NCBI GenBank assembly: GCA_021733925.1
Contig: JAIPJY010000006.1
Location: forward strand, 62,001 to 126,000
Direction: 5' to 3'
Length of the DNA: 64,000 nucleotides
Source: Prosthecobacter sp.
GTDB taxonomy: Bacteria > Verrucomicrobiota > Verrucomicrobiia > Verrucomicrobiales > Verrucomicrobiaceae
Shown here: piece by piece, positions 49,309-58,280 of the stretch
Position numbering within the stretch: position 1 is the stretch's first letter
Layout of the letters: each line of letters starts with the position of its first letter
Notes under the pieces: model-generated
The model's input: the letters and a program-made list of their open reading frames with translations, nothing else
Databases searched by the model: none
What the model was told of the DNA's origin: nothing
Made by a program: the position numbers and the translations under genes

Positions 49309-49435
49309 AATTGGAGGCGCGGAGACTACCCAGTGCCCGGAGGTGGTCAATGACAGCCTTGGCGGGCCGGGAAAAAGCCGTTTGACCCCGCCCCCCCCTT
49401 GAAGCACTGTCGCCGCCCTTCAAACCAGAACCTAT

Positions 49436-50464
49436 ATGCCCGCGAAAATCTATACTGAAAAAGACGCCAGCCTTGCACCGCTCAAAGGCAAGACCTGTGC
49501 TGTGATCGGCTTCGGCTCCCAAGGCCACGCCCACGCCCTGAACCTTAAAGAGAGCGGCGTCAATGTGATCATCGGCCTCTACCCCGGCAGCAAGAGCCGC
49601 GCGGTGGCTGAAGAAAAGGGCCTCAAGGTCTATGACACTGCTGAAGCCGTGAAGAAAGCTGATGTGATCTTCGTGGCCGTGCCGGACACCAAAATCGCTG
49701 ATGTTTTCGACAAGGACATCAAGCCACACCTGACCAAGGGCAAGACCCTGCTGTTCAGCCACGGCTTCGCCATTCACTTCAAGACGATCACCGTTCCAAC
49801 GGACGTGAACGTGATCATGGTCGCGCCGAAAGGCCCCGGCCACATCGTGCGCCGCCAGTACACCGAAGGCAAAGGCGTCCCCGCCCTCATCGCCATCTAT
49901 CAGAACGCTGACAAGCAGGCGAAGAAGATCGCTCTTGCCTGGGCGCACGGCATCGGCGGCACCCGTGGCGGTGTGCTCGAAACGACTTTCAAGGAAGAAA
50001 CCGAAACCGATCTCTTCGGCGAGCAGACCGTGCTTTGCGGCGGCGCCAGCGCGCTGGTGCAGGCCGGCTTTGAAGTGCTGGTGGAAGCTGGCTACGCTCC
50101 TGAGATGGCCTACTTCGAGTGCTTGCACGAATTGAAGCTCATCGTCGATCTGATGAACGAGTCCGGCATCGCTGGCATGCGTTTCTCCATCTCCGAAACC
50201 GCCAAGTGGGGCGACGTGAAGGTGGGTCCGAAAATCATCGACAAGTCGGTGAAGAAGCGCATGAAGGAAGCCCTCAAGGACATCCAGTCCGGCAAGTTTG
50301 CCAAGGAGTGGATCCGCGAGACGAAGACCGGCTACAAGAAGTTCAACAAGCTGCTCAAGGACGGCGAGAAGCACCCGATCGAGAAGACCGGTGCGCGCCT
50401 CCGCAACCTGATGCCGTGGATCAAGAAGCGCGATATCAAGGGCCAGCAGGCGAGCTACTCGTAA
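49436..50464 (+). CDS. ilvC: Ketol-acid reductoisomerase, class I
   Basis: A 342-residue enzyme of valine and isoleucine synthesis. The NADPH domain starts with [20 protein letters not shown], has YPGSKS in the specificity loop, and continues [11 protein letters not shown] and [14 protein letters not shown]. The Mg-binding helical domain has [14 protein letters not shown] and [14 protein letters not shown]. The length and single knotted C-terminal domain place it in class I. Divergent from the FKBP gene by about 127 bases. A terminator follows at 50512. Confidence 0.98.
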   Translation: MPAKIYTEKDASLAPLKGKTCAVIGFGSQGHAHALNLKESGVNVIIGLYPGSKSRAVAEEKGLKVYDTAEAVKKADVIFVAVPDTKIADVFDKDIKPHLTKGKTLLFSHGFAIHFKTITVPTDVNVIMVAPKGPGHIVRRQYTEGKGVPALIAIYQNADKQAKKIALAWAHGIGGTRGGVLETTFKEETETDLFGEQTVLCGGASALVQAGFEVLVEAGYAPEMAYFECLHELKLIVDLMNESGIAGMRFSISETAKWGDVKVGPKIIDKSVKKRMKEALKDIQSGKFAKEWIRETKTGYKKFNKLLKDGEKHPIEKTGARLRNLMPWIKKRDIKGQQASYS

Positions 50465-50717
50465 GAGGTGGTGGAAGGCGGTGCCGCTAGAGGGATCGTC
50501 AATGAATCAAGAAAGGCGCGGACTGGAAACGGTCCGCGCTTTTTTTTGTGGCGTTTTCGGCACCGGTCGCTTTCGAATGTCTCGTGGTATCTGTAAGCAG
50601 TCCTGCCAGCGGAAAGCGGTAGCTGCGCTCGTTCCTCGCTACGCGACCGCAGTCCATATCAAGCCATCGCCAGCTGGATTCGGAAATGAGTTTTGGGAAT
50701 CGCTATTGAAGCAAGGC
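50465..50717. other. 253-base gap between ilvC and symporter gene
   Basis: Contains the ilvC terminator and a short imperfect palindrome GCGGTAGC...GCTACGCGACCGC at about 50618-50652 that may end the leftward symporter transcript. Nothing else is seen. Confidence 0.45.
50512..50547 (+). terminator. Rho-independent terminator of ilvC
   Basis: GCGCGGAC (50516-50523) pairs with GTCCGCGC (50532-50539) and is followed by eight T residues. It lies about 48 bases after the ilvC stop. Confidence 0.9.
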
Positions 50718-52349
50718 TCAGGTGCCGGCTTGAACGACTTTGGAGTGGCCGAGCTTGGCCTCGGGGGTCTTGAAGCACATGGCGATGGTGAAGGTGACGA
50801 TGGTGCCGAAGAGGATGCGCCAGGGGAACTCGATCTCGACCATCCAATCAGGACGGGGAATGCCGCCTTGCATGCCGAGGGAGGCCATGAGGCCTTTGTC
50901 GAGGCCGCTGAGGTAGCCGACGACGATGAAGCCGGCGAGCATGGCGATGCCGTTGCCGAAATCGTTGCCACGGGTGTTGGTGAAGAGTCCGACCATGAAG
51001 ACGCCGAGCAGGGAGCCGTAGGTGTAGCCGAAGACGCCGAGAATGATGGGGATGATGCGCAGCGAGGGATTGTGCGCCTTCACCCACGCGGTGCCGAGCG
51101 CGACGGTGATGAGCAGGACGGCGAAGAGGACGGTGCCAAAGCGCAAGATGCGGACCTTGCCTTTTTCGGTGTCGGGCTCGCCGAACCAGCGGAAGTGGAA
51201 GTCGCGCACGTAGCTGGTGGCGAGGGAATTGAGGGCGGTGCTGAGCGAGCCCATGGCGGTGGCGAGAACACCTGCGACGACGAGGCCACGCAGGCCTGAG
51301 GGCATGGAGGTGAGGATGAAAAACGGAAACACCTGGCTGCTGTCGGGTGTGCCTTTGACGTTCTTTGGCAGGAGGATCTCGGGATGCTGCTGGTAAAAGA
51401 CGAAGAGGAGGATGCCGATGCTGAGCACCATGAAATTGACGGGGATGTCGGCGATGCCGGAAAGAATGGTGGCGACTCCGCTCTGGCGTTTGTTCTTGGC
51501 GGTGAGCATGCGCTGCACCATGTCCTGGTCCGTGCCATGGGTGGCGAGGGTGACGAAGGTGGAGCCGAGGAAGGCCGTCCACATGGTGTATTCGGTTTCG
51601 AGGATGCCTTTGATCCAGCCCCAGGCACCGGAGTAATGCGGGTCCGGTCTGCCCCAGTCAATGACGGCGGGTTTCAAAATGGCGGCGTTTAATGCGGACC
51701 AGCCGCCGGTGTGTTCAAGCAGATGCCAGAGAGCAAAGCCGAGGGCGGAAAAGAGAATGACGACTTGAATGACATCGGTCCAGATCACGGCGCGAATGCC
51801 GCCGAGGGCGGTGTAAATGGATGTCAGCACGGTGATGGCGACCAAGGCGGCGGCATAGAGCCAGAACTCGTCCATGGGTGTGATGGCGGGATTGATAAAG
51901 ACCCTCCAACCAAGGACGAGGAGCACGGTGGGGACCCAGAGACGAGAGCCGCTGGCCAGGAGGCGTGTGACGAGGAAGACGGCGGAGGCGCGGCGGCGTG
52001 TCTTGGGGCCGAAGCGTGCCTCAAGGAATTCATACACGCTGACGACGCCATGGCGGTAGTAGGCCGGGATGAAAACGGCGCTGACGACAACGCGGGCGAG
52101 GAGGTAGCCCGCCATGAGCTGGATGTAGGTGTAGTTGCGCAGGGCGTAGCCTTCGCCGGGAGCGCCGAAGAATGTGCCAGCGCTGATCTCTGCGGCGAGG
52201 ATGGAGGCGAGGACGGCCCACCACGCGATTTGACGATCGCCCAGCGTGAAGCCTTCCATGCTGCCGCTTTTGCTGCGCTGCGACAGACCGATGCTGATGA
52301 TCAGGGCGAAGTAACCGAGGATGACGATCGCGTCGAGGAGGTAAGGCAT
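50718..52349 (-). CDS. Sodium:solute symporter (SSS family)
   Basis: A 543-residue membrane protein with about thirteen helices. It starts MPYLLDAIVILGYFALIISI, includes the family stretch WWAVLASILAAEISAGTFFG and GGIRAVIWTDVIQVVILF, the sodium-site region SLSTALNSLATSYV, and ends in the cytoplasm. It probably imports a sugar, sialic acid or organic acid with sodium. The start ATG 52349 is preferred; the longer frame adds a non-hydrophobic leader. A long acidic open frame on the + strand here is a shadow of the GC-rich helices. Confidence 0.92.
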   Translation of the reverse strand: MPYLLDAIVILGYFALIISIGLSQRSKSGSMEGFTLGDRQIAWWAVLASILAAEISAGTFFGAPGEGYALRNYTYIQLMAGYLLARVVVSAVFIPAYYRHGVVSVYEFLEARFGPKTRRRASAVFLVTRLLASGSRLWVPTVLLVLGWRVFINPAITPMDEFWLYAAALVAITVLTSIYTALGGIRAVIWTDVIQVVILFSALGFALWHLLEHTGGWSALNAAILKPAVIDWGRPDPHYSGAWGWIKGILETEYTMWTAFLGSTFVTLATHGTDQDMVQRMLTAKNKRQSGVATILSGIADIPVNFMVLSIGILLFVFYQQHPEILLPKNVKGTPDSSQVFPFFILTSMPSGLRGLVVAGVLATAMGSLSTALNSLATSYVRDFHFRWFGEPDTEKGKVRILRFGTVLFAVLLITVALGTAWVKAHNPSLRIIPIILGVFGYTYGSLLGVFMVGLFTNTRGNDFGNGIAMLAGFIVVGYLSGLDKGLMASLGMQGGIPRPDWMVEIEFPWRILFGTIVTFTIAMCFKTPEAKLGHSKVVQAGT

Positions 52350-52453
52350 GGCGTGTGTGGAGCGAAGTCTCGGTGCAAAGCACCACACACGTCAAGCACA
52401 CAGCCTGCGGCGGTCAAAACTTGGTGGTCAGCGGGACAAGCGCCCGCTGTGCC

Positions 52454-52768
52454 TCACTTGGTGACGACGTTGGTCTCGAGTTTCGGCAGTGCGCGCACGA
52501 TGACGCGTTCTTGGACGGAGGTGCCGCGCGGTGACACGAGGGTGATTTCCTCATAGACCTTGCCGATGTCTTTGTTAGTGAGCGGATGGTGAATGAGCCT
52601 GCGGGTAGCGACCGTGGTGTCACCCAAAGCTTTCACCGTGACTCCTCCAGTCGGGGTAGGGCTGGCGGCGCGGACTGTCTCAGTTCTGGGGCTGGCGCAC
52701 TGGGTGAGAAGCAGCGCTGTGGATGCACAAAAGGCGGAGAGACAAAGGGTACGGAAGCGGGTTTTCAT
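52454..52768 (-). CDS. Putative small lipoprotein
   Basis: A 104-residue protein with a lipoprotein signal (MKTRFRTLCLSAFCASTALL then LTQC at the lipobox) and a mature part of about 75 residues (VKALGDTTVATRRLIHHPLT, VSPRGTSVQERVIVRALPKL). No family recognised. It is 104 bases upstream of the symporter gene on the same strand. The longer frame to 52840 has a hydrophilic leader and is less likely. Confidence 0.65.
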   Translation of the reverse strand: MKTRFRTLCLSAFCASTALLLTQCASPRTETVRAASPTPTGGVTVKALGDTTVATRRLIHHPLTNKDIGKVYEEITLVSPRGTSVQERVIVRALPKLETNVVTK

Positions 52769-52944
52769 GGGTGGTTGTTGTCTTTGAGTCAGCAAGCTGA
52801 CAGTCCCCTTATTGGATTCGGGCGCCCGGGAGGTGTTCAAAGTTTAGAAGTTCTGCATTAGTCAATTTCATCTGTGAGAGCGCGGTCTGACCGGATTTTA
52901 GTCTTGCTTCACCCTCCCCCCATCAGCATTATCCTGCCACGCTC

Positions 52945-53868
52945 ATGCATGAAATGCGCCTATACTTGGTGATGTCAGCTGTCGGCCTGCTGCCGTGGGC
53001 TGGATTGAGAGCCCAGTCGCAGAAGGCGGATGTGGAGCAGGAGACGGGGCGGTTGCTCGCTCTGCATCAGCATTATCAAAGTGCTGCGGCCATGTCTGCC
53101 CAGGGGAGGCTGGTCGAGGCGGAGGCAAAAATGCGTGAGATTGTTTCCACCTGCCATGAGGTGTTTGGCAAAGAACATCCGGACACCTTGGTCAGTCGGA
53201 GTGATCTGGCAGCCACGCTGGCTGAGCAGGGCAAGTATGCCGAGGCGGAAAAAGAAAACCGTGCGGTGCTGGTCATTCGCCAGCAGGTGCTCGGCAAAGA
53301 ACATCCTGACACGCTGCTGAGCCGGAACAATCTGGCGGCCTCGCTGCAGGAACAGGGGCGGCATGGCGAAGCGGTGCGTGAGTACCGAGCTGTGCTGGCT
53401 GTGCGGCAGCGGGTGGTCGGAGCAGAGCATTCGGACACGCTGGACAGCCGCAACAACCTGGCGACGGCGCTGAATGACCAAGGCAGGCATGCCGAGGCTG
53501 AAAAAGAGCACCGGGCGGTGCTGGCGCTGCGAGAGCGGCTGCTCGGTGTGAAGCATCCCAAGACCCTGGCGAGCCGGAACAATCTGGCGGCGGTGCTTCA
53601 GGAGCAGGAGCGCCATGCGGAGGCGGAGAAGGAGCATCGCGCTGTACTGGCACTTCGTGAGAAAGTGCTGGGAGCGAAGCATGCGGATGTTTTTTTGAGC
53701 TGTTTCAATCTGGCTTTGTGCATCGAGGCGCAGTCCAGGTATCAGGAAGCGCTGGTTTTGATGGAGCGTGCCGGGGCGGGATTTAGGAAGAGCCTGGGAG
53801 CGGGGCATCCGTACACTCAAGCGGCGGAGGAGTGTCGGCTGCGGATTGCGGCGGAGATTTCCAAATAA
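52945..53868 (+). CDS. Secreted tetratricopeptide repeat protein (kinesin-light-chain-type TPRs)
   Basis: A 307-residue exported protein with a signal-like start (LYLVMSAVGLLPWAGLRAQ) and five or six 42-residue TPRs of the TPR_10/12 type, each containing 'LGKEHPDTL.SRNNLA..L.EQGRHAEAE'. Repeats 2-5 are close to identical in DNA, so the gene has a 126-bp internal repeat that could expand or contract by recombination. Proteins of this kind act as scaffolds; the partner is not visible. Start at ATG 52945 or 52954 (MRLYLVMS). Confidence 0.88.
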   Translation: MHEMRLYLVMSAVGLLPWAGLRAQSQKADVEQETGRLLALHQHYQSAAAMSAQGRLVEAEAKMREIVSTCHEVFGKEHPDTLVSRSDLAATLAEQGKYAEAEKENRAVLVIRQQVLGKEHPDTLLSRNNLAASLQEQGRHGEAVREYRAVLAVRQRVVGAEHSDTLDSRNNLATALNDQGRHAEAEKEHRAVLALRERLLGVKHPKTLASRNNLAAVLQEQERHAEAEKEHRAVLALREKVLGAKHADVFLSCFNLALCIEAQSRYQEALVLMERAGAGFRKSLGAGHPYTQAAEECRLRIAAEISK

Positions 53869-53941
53869 ATCGCGGTCATGCAGTCCATTGGCCTGCAAAA
53901 GCTCTCGCGCCTTGACTGGTACTCGTTAACATCGGCCCCGA

Positions 53942-54520
53942 ATGTCTGCCGTCACCTTCGTCAAAGAACTGCGTCATAACTGGAAGACCATCGGTGCGGT
54001 GGCGCCCTCCAGTACGGCGCTGGCAGAGCGCATGATGGAGTCTGCGGGAGTCTGGCAGTCCAAACGCATTCTCGAGCTTGGACCTGGCACAGGTGCTTTT
54101 ACCGGAGCCATTGCTGATGCGATGCCGCATGATGCGGATTATGTGGGCATTGAGCTGATCGACACCTTTGTGCAGCAACTGCGGCCACGGTTTCCGAAGA
54201 TGCGCTTTGAATGCGCGGGAGCGCAGGAGTTTGATTTCAGCCAGGTGCTGCCTGAGGGAGAAAAATTTGATACGATCGTGAGCGGCCTGCCGTGGACGGC
54301 TTTTCCGCGCGGATTGCAGGAGGCTATTTTGAACAATGTGCTGCCGCATCTGGCCCCGGGCGGGTGCTTTGCCACCTTTGCCTACTGGGGTTTTCACAAG
54401 CTGCCCGGTGGCAGGCAGTTTCGTGCGCTGCTGCATGAGATGACGCATGGCGTGGAGACCAGCCGCATCGTGTGGGGCAATGTGCCGCCGGCGTTTGTGT
54501 ATCTGGCGAGGAAAAAGTGA
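53942..54520 (+). CDS. SAM-dependent methyltransferase, phospholipid N-methyltransferase-like
   Basis: A 192-residue class I methyltransferase: TIGAVAPSSTALAERMM, motif I RILELGPGTGAFTGAI, VGIELIDTFVQQL, the post-I Asp region and FDTIVSGLPWTAFP (motif IV). The GAVAPSS start and SGLPW block match phospholipid / ornithine-lipid N-methyltransferase (PmtA-like) proteins and their relatives that resemble rRNA dimethyltransferases. Substrate is a lipid head group by family, not by direct evidence. Confidence 0.85.
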   Translation: MSAVTFVKELRHNWKTIGAVAPSSTALAERMMESAGVWQSKRILELGPGTGAFTGAIADAMPHDADYVGIELIDTFVQQLRPRFPKMRFECAGAQEFDFSQVLPEGEKFDTIVSGLPWTAFPRGLQEAILNNVLPHLAPGGCFATFAYWGFHKLPGGRQFRALLHEMTHGVETSRIVWGNVPPAFVYLARKK

Positions 54521-54526
54521 GCGGGC

Positions 54527-55951
54527 TCACTTCGCTTTCTTCTTTTTGCCTTTGCCCTTTTTCTTGGGTGCTGCGGAGGTCTTTGGCTCGTTTTTCGTGG
54601 GCATCGGGGCTTTGATGGCTTCGCGCCAAGCGATCATTTTTGCGTGGAGTTCTTTGGCTTTTTCAGGCTGCTCGGTGGCGAGGTTCTTTTGCTCGCCGAT
54701 GTCGTCCTTGAGGTTGTACAATTCGAGACGGCCGTCTTCGAAGAACTCCATGAGCTTCCAGTCGCCTGCTTCGATGAGGCCGACGGGGGTGGTGCGCCAG
54801 GTGCCTTCGCCTGCGCCGAGATAACCGGGGAAGTGCTGGTAGATCGCGTCGCGTTTCAAGCTGGCTGTGGCATCGCGAAAGATGGGGACGAGGCTCTCGC
54901 CATCGAGGGGCTGATTTGCGGGTGGTGCTGCTTTGCCGATGTCGGCAAAGGTGGGGTACATGTCCACGTGGATGGTGGGGACGTCGCTGCTGGAGCCGGG
55001 CTTGGTGACACCGGGCCAGCGGACGATGAAGGGGACGCGGGTGCCGCCTTCATAGAGGCTGCCTTTGCCGCTTCGGAGCGGGGCGTTGTCGGTGATGTCG
55101 CCGCCTTTTTTGATGCCTTCGCGGGCGTAGCCACCGACGCCGCCGTTGTCGCTGGTAAAAATGAGGACGGTGTTGTCGGCGAGTTTGAGTTCGTCGAGTG
55201 TGGCCATGACGCGGCCGACGCTTTCGTCCACGCTGGCGATCATGGCTGCGTAGACCGGGCTGTGATGGCCGCCGACGGGGGGCTTGTCTTTGAAGCGGGC
55301 GGTGATTTCATCTTTGGCATCGTGCGGGGAATGAACACCGAAATGAGGGAGGTAGAGGAAGAAGGGGGCGTCTTTGTGGCGGTGGATGAAATCGACGGCT
55401 TTGTCGGTTAGGAAGTCGGCGAGGTATTCGCCTTTTGGGTACTCGACCGGTGGCTGCGTTTTGAAATCGAAGTGCTTGCCCATGGAGACGATGGCTTCGT
55501 CAAAGCCGCGTTGTCCGGGGTGGTATTCACCGCTTTGTCCGAGGTGCCACTTGCCGAACATGCCGGTGGCGTAGCCGGCCTGCTTCATGGTTTGAGCGAT
55601 GGTGATTTTCTCCAGAGGGAGATTCTCAGCATTGTCCACCGGGCGCAGAGGGCGTGACTCCCACTCAAAACGCCCGATGCCGCCGACGGTGTAGATGCCG
55701 GTGCGTGGGGCGTACTGTCCGCTCATCAGGGCGGCGCGGGTGGGCTGGCAGTTTTGACACTGGTGAAAGCGGGTCAGCTTCATGCCTTGGGCGGCCAGTT
55801 TGTCGATGTTGGGGGTCTCGTAGTATTTGGAGCCGAAGCAGGCGACGTCGGTGTAGCCGAGGTCATCGGCGAGGATGAAGACGATGTTCGGTGCACGGTC
55901 TGCGGCACGCAGGGAGAGGGTGAGGAGGAAGAGGCCGAGCAGGTGCTTCAT
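54527..55951 (-). CDS. Secreted sulfatase with Lys-rich tail
   Basis: A 474-residue exported sulfatase with signal peptide MKHLLGLFLLTLSLRAA, metal motif NIVFILADDLGYTDVACFGS, formylglycine site CQNCQPTRAALMSGQYAPRT (C-x-P-x-R), GMFGKWHLGQSGEYHPGQRG, and FTSDNGGVGGYAREG. The C-terminus is a lysine-rich tail (PKKKGKGKKKKAK), unusual for a secreted sulfatase and possibly for binding an acidic polymer or the wall. The start is ATG 55951; the longer frame is antisense to a neighbour. Its neighbour at 56034 is also a secreted hydrolase. Confidence 0.93.
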   Translation of the reverse strand: MKHLLGLFLLTLSLRAADRAPNIVFILADDLGYTDVACFGSKYYETPNIDKLAAQGMKLTRFHQCQNCQPTRAALMSGQYAPRTGIYTVGGIGRFEWESRPLRPVDNAENLPLEKITIAQTMKQAGYATGMFGKWHLGQSGEYHPGQRGFDEAIVSMGKHFDFKTQPPVEYPKGEYLADFLTDKAVDFIHRHKDAPFFLYLPHFGVHSPHDAKDEITARFKDKPPVGGHHSPVYAAMIASVDESVGRVMATLDELKLADNTVLIFTSDNGGVGGYAREGIKKGGDITDNAPLRSGKGSLYEGGTRVPFIVRWPGVTKPGSSSDVPTIHVDMYPTFADIGKAAPPANQPLDGESLVPIFRDATASLKRDAIYQHFPGYLGAGEGTWRTTPVGLIEAGDWKLMEFFEDGRLELYNLKDDIGEQKNLATEQPEKAKELHAKMIAWREAIKAPMPTKNEPKTSAAPKKKGKGKKKKAK

Positions 55952-56033
55952 GCGCCCCTGAACGACTTGGCTGGCAGCGAGATTGCATGATTTCAGCATC
56001 GACAGCCGCGAGCGAAGCCGCTTTGATCGGCCC

Positions 56034-56858
56034 ATGTTCCGGTTTCTCCTGATCCTTCCACTTCTGACCGCGCTCAGCTTTGCTGCTGATGTTGTCATCA
56101 AGCCTGGCGTGCGTTCGCCCATCTCCTTTAAAGTCTCGCCGGAGGTGTCTGACAATGCGCAGATCAAGATGCGCATGCATGCGGCGGAGACACCGCCGCC
56201 GTATGACGTGAGCCTGGAGAAGTTCGACATCATTGTGCCGAAGAAGTACAAGAAGGGGGATCCGCATGGACTTTTCATCTGGGTGAGTCCGAGCAATGCT
56301 CCTTCCATCTCGCCTGAGTGGGAGGCGGTGCTGGCTGAGAAGAAGCTGATCTTTGTGGGAGCGCACAATTCCGGGAACAACCGCGAAGTCTTCGCCCGGA
56401 TGCGCATGGCGGTGGATGCCAATGACAACATGCGGGAGCTTTACGACATCGATGACAAGCGCGTCTATGTGTCGGGCTTCTCCGGCGGTGGTCGTGTGGC
56501 CAGCATGCTTGGGGTGACGTATGCGGACATGTTCACCGGCACCATTGCGTTCATGGGCACCAATTTTTACACGGACATCGTCACTCTCGACAAGACCGAG
56601 GTGTTTGAGGCGCGGTATATTCCGCATGAGGAGATCGCCGCGCTGGCCAAGGCGGAGTGCCGCTATGTGCTGGTGACGGGAGAGAAGGACTTCAATCTCA
56701 AGAACACGAGCGCCGTGTTTGAAAACGGGTTCAAGAAGGAAGGATTTAAGGCGGTGGAGTTGATGAATGTGCCGGGGCAAGGGCATCAGCCGCCGAAAGG
56801 GGAGTGGCTGAAGAAGGCGATTGAGTTTCTGGATGCGGGCACGACGGTGAAGAAGTGA
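56034..56858 (+). CDS. Secreted alpha/beta-hydrolase
   Basis: A 274-residue exported protein: signal peptide MFRFLLILPLLTALSFAA, then a strand-rich N-terminal region, DPHGLFIWVSPSNAPSISPE, the nucleophile elbow YVSGFSGGGRVASMLG, and a candidate His in VPGQGHQPPKGEWL. The architecture resembles PHB-depolymerase-type esterases. Start ATG 56034 gives the signal peptide directly. It is divergent from the sulfatase at 54527-55951 with 82 bases between starts. Confidence 0.82.
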   Translation: MFRFLLILPLLTALSFAADVVIKPGVRSPISFKVSPEVSDNAQIKMRMHAAETPPPYDVSLEKFDIIVPKKYKKGDPHGLFIWVSPSNAPSISPEWEAVLAEKKLIFVGAHNSGNNREVFARMRMAVDANDNMRELYDIDDKRVYVSGFSGGGRVASMLGVTYADMFTGTIAFMGTNFYTDIVTLDKTEVFEARYIPHEEIAALAKAECRYVLVTGEKDFNLKNTSAVFENGFKKEGFKAVELMNVPGQGHQPPKGEWLKKAIEFLDAGTTVKK

Positions 56859-57168
56859 TGTTTGGAGTAGCTTCGGTTGAGCGCACGGGTGGTGGTTTTG
56901 GAGCGTTGGTAATACAGGCAGCAGCGGTGGTGCGTTGAAGACGCTGCTGGTGAGCGCGGTGCGCGTAGAATGCGCTGCGTTTGCTTCCCGGATGTTGACG
57001 GCGTGTTTACCAGGGAAGCACTCGCTATCGCTCGGCATCCCTTCGCTATGATGCGGAAGGCCTTTGGCCTTCAAGACAGGGATCTCAGTCCATGGGGCAA
57101 GTCTTCATCATCATGGAGGCTGCTTCGGCGTGATCCCTTTTGTTTTTTCCTCCCTCGTCTGAACAGGG
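56859..57168. other. 310-base gap holding repeat copy 2
   Basis: The double-hairpin repeat (56939-57080) fills most of the gap. The rest shows no gene or clear signal. Confidence 0.5.
56939..57080. repeat. Double-hairpin intergenic repeat, copy 2 (first hairpin decayed)
   Basis: It has AGACGCTGCTGGTG, TTTGCTTCCCGG and GAAGGCC-TTT-GGCCTTC (57056-57072) as in copy 1. The first hairpin is reduced to AGGGA (57012-57016) and TCCCT (57038-57042), so this copy is degenerate. Confidence 0.7.
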
Positions 57169-57947
57169 CTACTGCTTGGATGGGACGGGCCGAGGGTCCG
57201 CAGGCAATGAGTGCCAGTTCATTTGCGGAACCGCCTTCAGTTCCACCCACTGCTGAGAGCCCAGCTTTTTCCATTCCAGTTCCACGACGGCCCAGATATG
57301 GGTTTCCCACGGAATGCTTGTGCGCAATTCCTTGGCAAAAGCGGTGTCTTTCTCAAGGAATGCGTGGCCCTGAAAAGAGTTGGGAGGCGCAGGTTCGATG
57401 CGGAAGCAGTCCTTGAGGGCAAGGTCGGGGACCCCGTCCTCAAAGTAGTGCTGGCGCTGGATTCCCACATGAAAGCGCACGGGCTCTTTTTGGTAGGTCT
57501 GGCAGAATTTTTCCAGCAGCCGGTCTTTGAACTCCACGAAGGGCAGCCAGTCCACCTTGAAGCCATCTGGTTTCTCTTCCAGCAACACTGGTACCGAAAA
57601 TTTCCACGCTTTGCTTTCCAGGTTCAAGATGCAGTGGCGTCCAGCACCCCCTGCAGGATTCGGGTCCTGTCTCACGAACTGAATGCGATCCACGATCACA
57701 GGTCCCACGGGGGCTTGTTTGTAGTAACGTTCCATGAGCGGCTTCATGGCGTCCGCGTGCAGCGCAGGCGCTCCTCCACTGTGGTGGTCGCCAGGAATTT
57801 TTTCAGGGCCTTTACCGCAGCCTCGGCCTCCTTGGGAATCTCTTCTTCGTCAGCCGCCTTGGGCTTGAGAGTTGTCGGGGATTGAGGGGTGGCTGACCAG
57901 AGCGAGATGGTGGTCGCCGTAAGAAGAAGGATGACGAATTTTCGCAT
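57169..57947 (-). pseudogene. Exported protein gene split by a frameshift
   Basis: Two frames overlap by ATGA at 57744-57747. The first (57744-57947, 67 aa) has a signal peptide (MRKFVILLLTATTISLWSAT) and ends ALKKFLATTTVEERLRCTRT-P. The second (57169-57747, 192 aa) starts MKPLMERYYKQAPVGPVIVD. Joined, ATTTVEERL then R..P..MKPLMERYY is the conserved connection of a PVC family of exported proteins of unknown function, in which both parts are one chain. A one- or two-base indel near 57750 explains the split. Alternatives are a coupled gene pair or a sequencing error. Confidence is higher for relatedness of the two parts than for the cause. Confidence 0.6.
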
Positions 57948-58280
57948 GCCTGATACTTTGACGGGGCATGGGCTGGACCGCCAGATGATTTATTGGGGAA
58001 TTAGGCTGACGCGTTGGACCTTGCGTGGTTGTGCCTTGGCACTGGGGAGAGGCTGCTCGACATGAGGAGGTGATGTGGGGGAAGGTGGTTATTGGGAAGC
58101 TTGTTGGCTGTGGGTGCGGCGAGAGCGGTGCTGAAGCACCGCATTGATTCGCTGCGCTCACCCTTCGGGCAGCCTGCGGCTGTCTACCTCCGCTGCGCTC
58201 CGGTTCCGGGGACGCTGGCGCGAGTTTTCCTCCGCATTGGTGTGGCGGGGGCTTTTGTGGCGGGTTGCGAATGGAGGAAT
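57948..58280. other. 333-base gap with short hairpin
   Basis: Contains the promoter side of the split gene and a perfect hairpin GCGGTGC-TGAA-GCACCGC (58125-58142) followed by a CG-rich tract. A relation to the double-hairpin repeat is possible but weak. No gene seen; the 58092-58298 frame lacks any coding signature. Confidence 0.45.

Noticed and set aside
50481-51299. 272-codon open frame opposite the sodium symporter
   Set aside because: Extremely acidic and Gly/Ala-rich with no conserved block; it mirrors GC-rich transmembrane codons of the symporter.
53080-53700. CRISPR-like array from regular 126-bp periodicity
   Set aside because: The periodicity comes from 42-residue TPR units in an open coding frame; there are no short identical repeats with unique spacers.
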